Positions 13,882 to 17,492 of a stretch of DNA of 17,492 nt are shown in pieces. The notes beneath the pieces are model-generated. The model was not told the DNA's origin and searched no databases. It saw nothing but the letters and a program-made list of their open reading frames with translations. Made by a program: the position numbers and the translations under genes. Location: assembly GCA_900551715.1 (NCBI GenBank), contig URXG01000055.1, positions 1 to 17,492 on the forward strand. Reading direction: 5' to 3'. Source of the DNA: an uncultured Blautia sp. Its GTDB lineage: Bacteria > Bacillota > Clostridia > Lachnospirales > Lachnospiraceae. Position 1 is the stretch's first letter, and each line of letters begins with the position of its first letter.

Positions 13882-15929
13882 TGGGGAAATCCTTATACAT
13901 AGCTGAGAAACCAAGTGTTGCTCAGGAATTTGCGAAAGCATTAAAAATTAACGGACAGAGAAAGGATGGCTATCTGGAATCAGAAGATTCTGTAGTGACC
14001 TGGTGTGTTGGGCACCTGGTCACTATGAGCTATCCTGAGAAATATGATATCAAGTACAAAAGGTGGAGTTTGGATACCCTGCCTTTTTTACCGCGTGAAT
14101 TTAAGTATGAAGTGATTCCGGGGGTGCAGAAACAGTTTAACATTGTTAAGGGGCTTCTGAACCGTCCGGATGTAGAGACGATTTATGTGTGTACCGACTC
14201 CGGGCGTGAGGGAGAATATATCTACCGTCTGGTGGCACAGATGGCGGGTGTGAAAGATAAAGAGCAGCGTAGAGTATGGATCGATTCCCAGACAGAGGAA
14301 GAAATCCTTAGAGGAATCCGCGAGGCAAAAGAACTGTCAGTCTATGACAATCTGGCAGATTCTGCTTATTTGCGGGCGAAGGAAGATTATCTGATGGGAA
14401 TCAATTTTTCCAGAGTCCTGACTTTGCGTTATGGCAACAATGTTTCTAATTACCTGAACAGTAAATATCAGGCAATCTCCGTAGGCAGAGTCATGACATG
14501 TGTGCTTGGAATGGTTGTGCGTCGCGAACGGGAGATTCGATCTTTTGTGAAAACCCCGTTTTACCGTGTCCTTTCCAGTATTGCACTGGAAGGAGAACAC
14601 TTTGATGGAGAATGGAGAGCAGTAGAAGGAAGCAGATATTTCCAGTCGCCGTACCTTTATAAGGAGAATGGCTTCAAAGAAAAGAAACATGCCGAGGAAC
14701 TGATTCGGATGTTGGAGTCGGAACAACCCTTGTCCTGCCGCGTAGAAAAGGTGGAACGCAAAAAAGAAAACAAAAATCCGCCACTTTTATTTAACCTGGC
14801 AGAGCTTCAGAATGTCTGCTCCAAACTGTTCAAGATCAGTCCGGACGAGACACTTCGTATTACACAGGAATTGTATGAGAAAAAACTGGTGACTTATCCC
14901 AGAACTGATGCCAGAGTGCTGTCGAGTGCGGTTGCAAAAGAAATTTATAAAAATATTTCAGGACTGCGTCGATATCTGATGATCGACAATGCAGCAGATG
15001 AGATTTTACAGATGGGTTCTTACAAAACAATCGCAAAAACCAGATATGTCAATGATAAACAGATTACAGATCATTATGCGATCATCCCGACAGGTCAGGG
15101 ATTAAATGTTCTGAAAAGTCTTTCTCAGACATCCCAGAGAGTTTATGAGACGATCGTACGACGTTTCCTCTGTATTTTCTGTCCGCCGGCAGTTTATCAG
15201 AAAGTCAGTCTGGTGACAGAGATGCAGAAAGAAAAGTTCTTTTCCGGTTTCAAGGTGCTGCAGGAAGAAGGATACCTGAAATATGCGACGAATTCTTTTG
15301 CCAGAAAATCAGCAGCAGACAGATCACAGGAGTCCGGCAAAGAAGACAGTGAGGAGGCATCCTGTGACGTGCAGCTTTTGAATGCGTTGCAGCGACTGAA
15401 AAAGAATGATATACTGACCGTAGATGCTCTGAACATTAAAGAGGGAGAAACGTCTCCGCCGAAACGGTATAATTCAGGTTCTATGATTCTGGCAATGGAA
15501 AATGCAGGGCAGCTGATCGAAGATGAGGAACTGAGAGCACAGATCAAGGGAAGCGGAATCGGAACCAGTGCAACAAGGGCAGAGATTCTTAAGAAACTTG
15601 TTTCTATCAAATACTTGTCGTTAAATAAAAAGACACAGGTAATCACACCAACGCTTCTTGGAGAGATGATATTTGATGTTGTAAACTGTTCGATTCGTCA
15701 GCTTCTGAATCCTGAACTGACAGCAAGCTGGGAAAAGGGCCTTACATATGTGGCAGAGGGAAGTATTACTTCACAGGAGTACATGGACAAACTGGAACAT
15801 TTTGTGCGTGTGCGTACCGCTCAGGTGGAACAGAGTAATTATCAGTATGCACTGCGGCAGTTTTTTGATGCAGCCGCTGCGAATTATAAATCGAAGCCAA
15901 TGGCTTCCAGACGAGGAGGAAAATCATAA
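13881..15929 (+). CDS. topB: DNA topoisomerase III (type IA)
   Basis: This is a type IA topoisomerase that cuts one DNA strand through a 5'-phosphotyrosine and helps decatenation and relaxation. The N-terminal Toprim domain opens SLYIAEKPSVAQEFAKAL. The acidic motif is CTDSGREGEYIYR (Asp106, Glu112), with Gly where the second Asp of DxD is often found. The catalytic tyrosine is Tyr339 in LVTYPRTDARVLSS. The late motif GSGIGTSATRAEILKKL is typical of TopB. At 682 aa it is full length, with no C-terminal cysteine zinc ribbon and a short basic tail. Its ATG shares one base with the stop of the FNT gene (TAATG) and no strong ribosome binding site is seen, so translation is probably coupled. Confidence 0.95.
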   Translation: MGKSLYIAEKPSVAQEFAKALKINGQRKDGYLESEDSVVTWCVGHLVTMSYPEKYDIKYKRWSLDTLPFLPREFKYEVIPGVQKQFNIVKGLLNRPDVETIYVCTDSGREGEYIYRLVAQMAGVKDKEQRRVWIDSQTEEEILRGIREAKELSVYDNLADSAYLRAKEDYLMGINFSRVLTLRYGNNVSNYLNSKYQAISVGRVMTCVLGMVVRREREIRSFVKTPFYRVLSSIALEGEHFDGEWRAVEGSRYFQSPYLYKENGFKEKKHAEELIRMLESEQPLSCRVEKVERKKENKNPPLLFNLAELQNVCSKLFKISPDETLRITQELYEKKLVTYPRTDARVLSSAVAKEIYKNISGLRRYLMIDNAADEILQMGSYKTIAKTRYVNDKQITDHYAIIPTGQGLNVLKSLSQTSQRVYETIVRRFLCIFCPPAVYQKVSLVTEMQKEKFFSGFKVLQEEGYLKYATNSFARKSAADRSQESGKEDSEEASCDVQLLNALQRLKKNDILTVDALNIKEGETSPPKRYNSGSMILAMENAGQLIEDEELRAQIKGSGIGTSATRAEILKKLVSIKYLSLNKKTQVITPTLLGEMIFDVVNCSIRQLLNPELTASWEKGLTYVAEGSITSQEYMDKLEHFVRVRTAQVEQSNYQYALRQFFDAAAANYKSKPMASRRGGKS

Positions 15930-15931
15930 TC

Positions 15932-16600
15932 ATGTTAAAAGATTTTACAGTTGCAAATCTTCTGGATTTGAATGAAACAATAGCTGCAGAGTTGTTTGAA
16001 GGAAAGACATATCCGTGGGAAGTTCTCCCGGAAATCAGTGATTTTATTATGAAACTTGGTCCGACACTCAATCCGTCTGAGTATGAGTGTAAGGATGGCA
16101 ATGTATGGATCGCAAAATCTGCCAAAATAGCTCCAACTGCTTATATCAATGGGCCGGCTATTATCGGTAAGGATGCGGAAGTTCGCCATTGTGCATTTAT
16201 CCGTGGAAATGTAATTGTGGGAGAAGGAGCAGTTGTCGGAAATTCCACAGAACTCAAAAATGCAGTCCTTTTTAATAAAGTACAGGTTCCGCATTATAAC
16301 TATGTAGGAGATGCTGTCCTTGGATACAAATCCCACATGGGCGCAGGTTCTATCTGCTCCAACGTTAAATCAGACAAGAAACTGGTCGTTGTCAAAGATG
16401 GTGATGAGAAGATAGAGACAGGACTGAAGAAATTTGGTGCCATGCTTGGTGACCATGTAGAAGTTGGATGTGGCTCTGTGCTGAACCCTGGAACTGTGAT
16501 CGGCAGAAATACGAATATATATCCGCTTTCACCGGTAAGAGGCTGCATTCCGGCAGACAGTATCTACAAAAACGCAGCCGAGATCATCAAAAAGAATTAA
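15932..16600 (+). CDS. Left-handed beta-helix protein resembling the GlmU acetyltransferase domain
   Basis: The 222-aa protein begins with a roughly 65-residue helical segment. Hexapeptide-repeat turns of a left-handed parallel beta-helix follow: NVWIAKSAKIAPTAYINGPAII, then GNVIVGEGAVVGNSTELKNAVL and later GCGSVLNPGTVIGRNTNIYP (given here with breaks). The segment HMGAGSICSNVKSDKK followed by FGAMLGDHVEVG parallels the GAGTITCNYDG-KHKT-IGD core of the GlmU C-terminal acetyltransferase. The N-terminal nucleotidyltransferase half of GlmU is absent, so names such as UDP-GlcNAc pyrophosphorylase would be misleading. GAGGAGG lies 12 bases before the ATG, only two bases after the topB stop. The likely activity is acyl or nucleotide-sugar related, substrate unknown. 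Confidence 0.82.
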   Translation: MLKDFTVANLLDLNETIAAELFEGKTYPWEVLPEISDFIMKLGPTLNPSEYECKDGNVWIAKSAKIAPTAYINGPAIIGKDAEVRHCAFIRGNVIVGEGAVVGNSTELKNAVLFNKVQVPHYNYVGDAVLGYKSHMGAGSICSNVKSDKKLVVVKDGDEKIETGLKKFGAMLGDHVEVGCGSVLNPGTVIGRNTNIYPLSPVRGCIPADSIYKNAAEIIKKN

Positions 16601-16618
16601 GGCCGGCCAAAACAGTCT

Positions 16619-17359
16619 TTAAAGAAAAAAGAGATTCCGGATGATCACAAGGATTGTGATATGTACGGGATAGAATAAATAAAAGAAATACTTCGCGGCT
16701 TTTCCTCGGATAAAGCCGCGTTTTCCATTGTACATATTAATGGAAATAAAGGCAAAACAGGCTTTCCATTCATAACTCAGCCAGCAGCTTCCAACGATCG
16801 CCTGGGATACTTTCTCATTTCGGAGAAGATACATCAGAACGAGAAAGATGAAACCACGCCATCCGTAATCTGCATGCAGCAGGATAGAGATACCGAGGAG
16901 AGCAAGCAGAGAGAAAAGCTGCATCCACGGTGTTTCCCAGAAGTATTCAAGAGCACAGAAGGCAAGATATCCAAGAAAGAGAGTAAAAAAAACATTCTGT
17001 TTATCAGCATAATGCCAGGTGTTTGCAAACATAAAATTCCACGGAATTTCGGAAATTAGCGCAAACAGCAGCAGATTCCGGCCATATTTTCTGCGGTCAT
17101 GCGTATGAAGGAATCCTTCGACGATCAGGAAACAGAAAATAGGAAAAGCACATCGTCCGATATCGCGGACAATACGATAGAAAGTAATTCCTTTTCCATT
17201 GATATAAAAGAGCTCCGTGAGCGCCGGCGGATAGTGGCTGAGTATGATTGCACCTGTATGATCGATCAGCATGGCAATACAGGCAAGCAGTTTCAGCATG
17301 CTGCCACTTAGAATCTGAAAGCGTGCCGGAAAAATGCTTGGAGGGAGTTTGTCAGACAT
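16619..17359 (-). CDS. TraX family membrane protein
   Basis: TraX proteins are polytopic membrane proteins; the founding member N-acetylates F-pilin, but chromosomal Firmicute members have no proven role and may be acyltransferases. Family features are LKLLACIAMLIDHTGAII at the N-terminal helix, RDIGRCAFPIFCFLIVEGF, RNLLLFALISEIPWNFMF, the NVFFTLFLG motif and the C-terminal NGKRG-x-KYFFYLFYPVH block. About eight hydrophobic segments are visible. I chose ATG 17359 because AAGGAG lies seven to eight bases upstream on the minus strand (246 aa); an in-frame GTG at 17395 would add 12 residues. It converges on the beta-helix gene with 18 bases between stop codons. The terminator-like hairpin at 16693-16723 lies within its 3' coding part. 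Confidence 0.88.
   Translation of the reverse strand: MSDKLPPSIFPARFQILSGSMLKLLACIAMLIDHTGAIILSHYPPALTELFYINGKGITFYRIVRDIGRCAFPIFCFLIVEGFLHTHDRRKYGRNLLLFALISEIPWNFMFANTWHYADKQNVFFTLFLGYLAFCALEYFWETPWMQLFSLLALLGISILLHADYGWRGFIFLVLMYLLRNEKVSQAIVGSCWLSYEWKACFAFISINMYNGKRGFIRGKAAKYFFYLFYPVHITILVIIRNLFFL
16693..16723 (+). terminator. Terminator-like hairpin for the channel-topB operon, inside the opposing TraX gene
   Basis: CGCGGCTTT (16693-16701) pairs perfectly with AAAGCCGCG (16711-16719) around a nine-base loop, followed by TTTT. It is the first terminator-like structure after the beta-helix gene, 93 bases beyond its stop, and codes for part of the TraX C-terminus on the other strand. Confidence 0.6.
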
Positions 17360-17385
17360 AGAATTTTCTCCTTGTTTTTTAATGA

Positions 17386-17414
17386 ATTTTATCACATTTA
17401 TACAAGAACGGCAA
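17386..17414 (-). promoter_or_regulatory. Possible promoter of the TraX gene
   Basis: Read on the minus strand, TTGCCG (17414-17409) is 17 bases from TAAAAT (17391-17386), which ends 26 bases before the ATG. The rest of the window beyond this (to 17492) shows no gene. A TATAAT further upstream on the same strand (in 17414-17422) is an alternative -10 without a good -35. Confidence 0.35.
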
Positions 17415-17492
17415 TTATATGATATCTATATACAAAAGTTCGTATTTTTTGACATAAGTTTGACTGGACTAACAGGAGTGCTTTGTGAGAAA

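Noticed and set aside
16601..16608. GGCCGGCC palindrome between the beta-helix gene and TraX
   Set aside because: An eight-base palindrome with no partner copies, no U-run and no further structure; likely chance.
16644..16660. ATCACAA-GGA-TTGTGAT inverted repeat
   Set aside because: Lies in codons for the conserved TraX C-terminal helix and is not followed by a T-run; probably coincidence.
17449..17465. Perfect TTGACA and a nearby TTGACT near the window end as plus-strand promoters
   Set aside because: No acceptable -10 at 16-18 bases from either within the window; cannot be supported here.

Overview
The window looks like chromosomal DNA from an anaerobic, low-to-moderate GC Firmicute, most likely a Lachnospiraceae-type gut Clostridium. 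This rests on protein style, strong AGGAGG ribosome binding sites, sigma-A-like promoters, and the mix of formate dehydrogenase, selenophosphate synthetase and molybdenum cofactor genes. The genus cannot be fixed from the sequence alone. No phage, transposon, CRISPR array, rRNA or tRNA was seen.

Bases 1-6721 form a formate dehydrogenase and molybdenum cofactor island. It starts with the C-terminal part of a molybdopterin formate dehydrogenase (fdhF), closed by a strong terminator. A plus-strand operon follows: moeA, mobB and a short ModE-type regulator. It converges on fdhD on the minus strand. Divergent from fdhD is a second plus-strand operon: MOSC protein, moaA, mobA. Together these genes supply the first step of pterin synthesis (MoaA), metal insertion (MoeA), nucleotide attachment to give the guanine dinucleotide cofactor (MobA/MobB), and sulfuration (FdhD; the MOSC protein probably also handles cofactor sulfur or metal). 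Both operon promoters overlap an inverted repeat of the form TGTTA-N3-TAACA. I found it nowhere else in the window, and it is a good candidate operator for the ModE-type regulator.

Bases 6788-9065 hold a minus-strand NitT/TauT-type ABC transporter pair (ATPase and permease, no binding protein) and, divergently, queH for queuosine synthesis. Bases 9149-11720 hold two amino-acid biosynthesis genes, argH and asd, apparently separately transcribed; asd ends in a clear terminator.

Bases 11914-16600 run on the plus strand: selD (the Cys form), then a strong promoter, a possible 14-codon leader peptide, a formate/nitrite-family channel, topoisomerase III and a left-handed beta-helix acyltransferase-like protein. 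The last four genes are tightly packed. A convergent TraX-family membrane protein closes the window. Its coding sequence contains the likely terminator of the preceding operon.

Functionally, fdhF, the cofactor genes, fdhD, selD and the formate channel fit one theme: making and feeding a formate dehydrogenase, probably selenium-dependent, although its Sec/Cys codon lies outside the window. Most genes are well-known families. The less expected points are regulatory: the shared operator, the TOBE-less ModE protein, the coupled leader peptide, and a terminator buried in an opposing gene.
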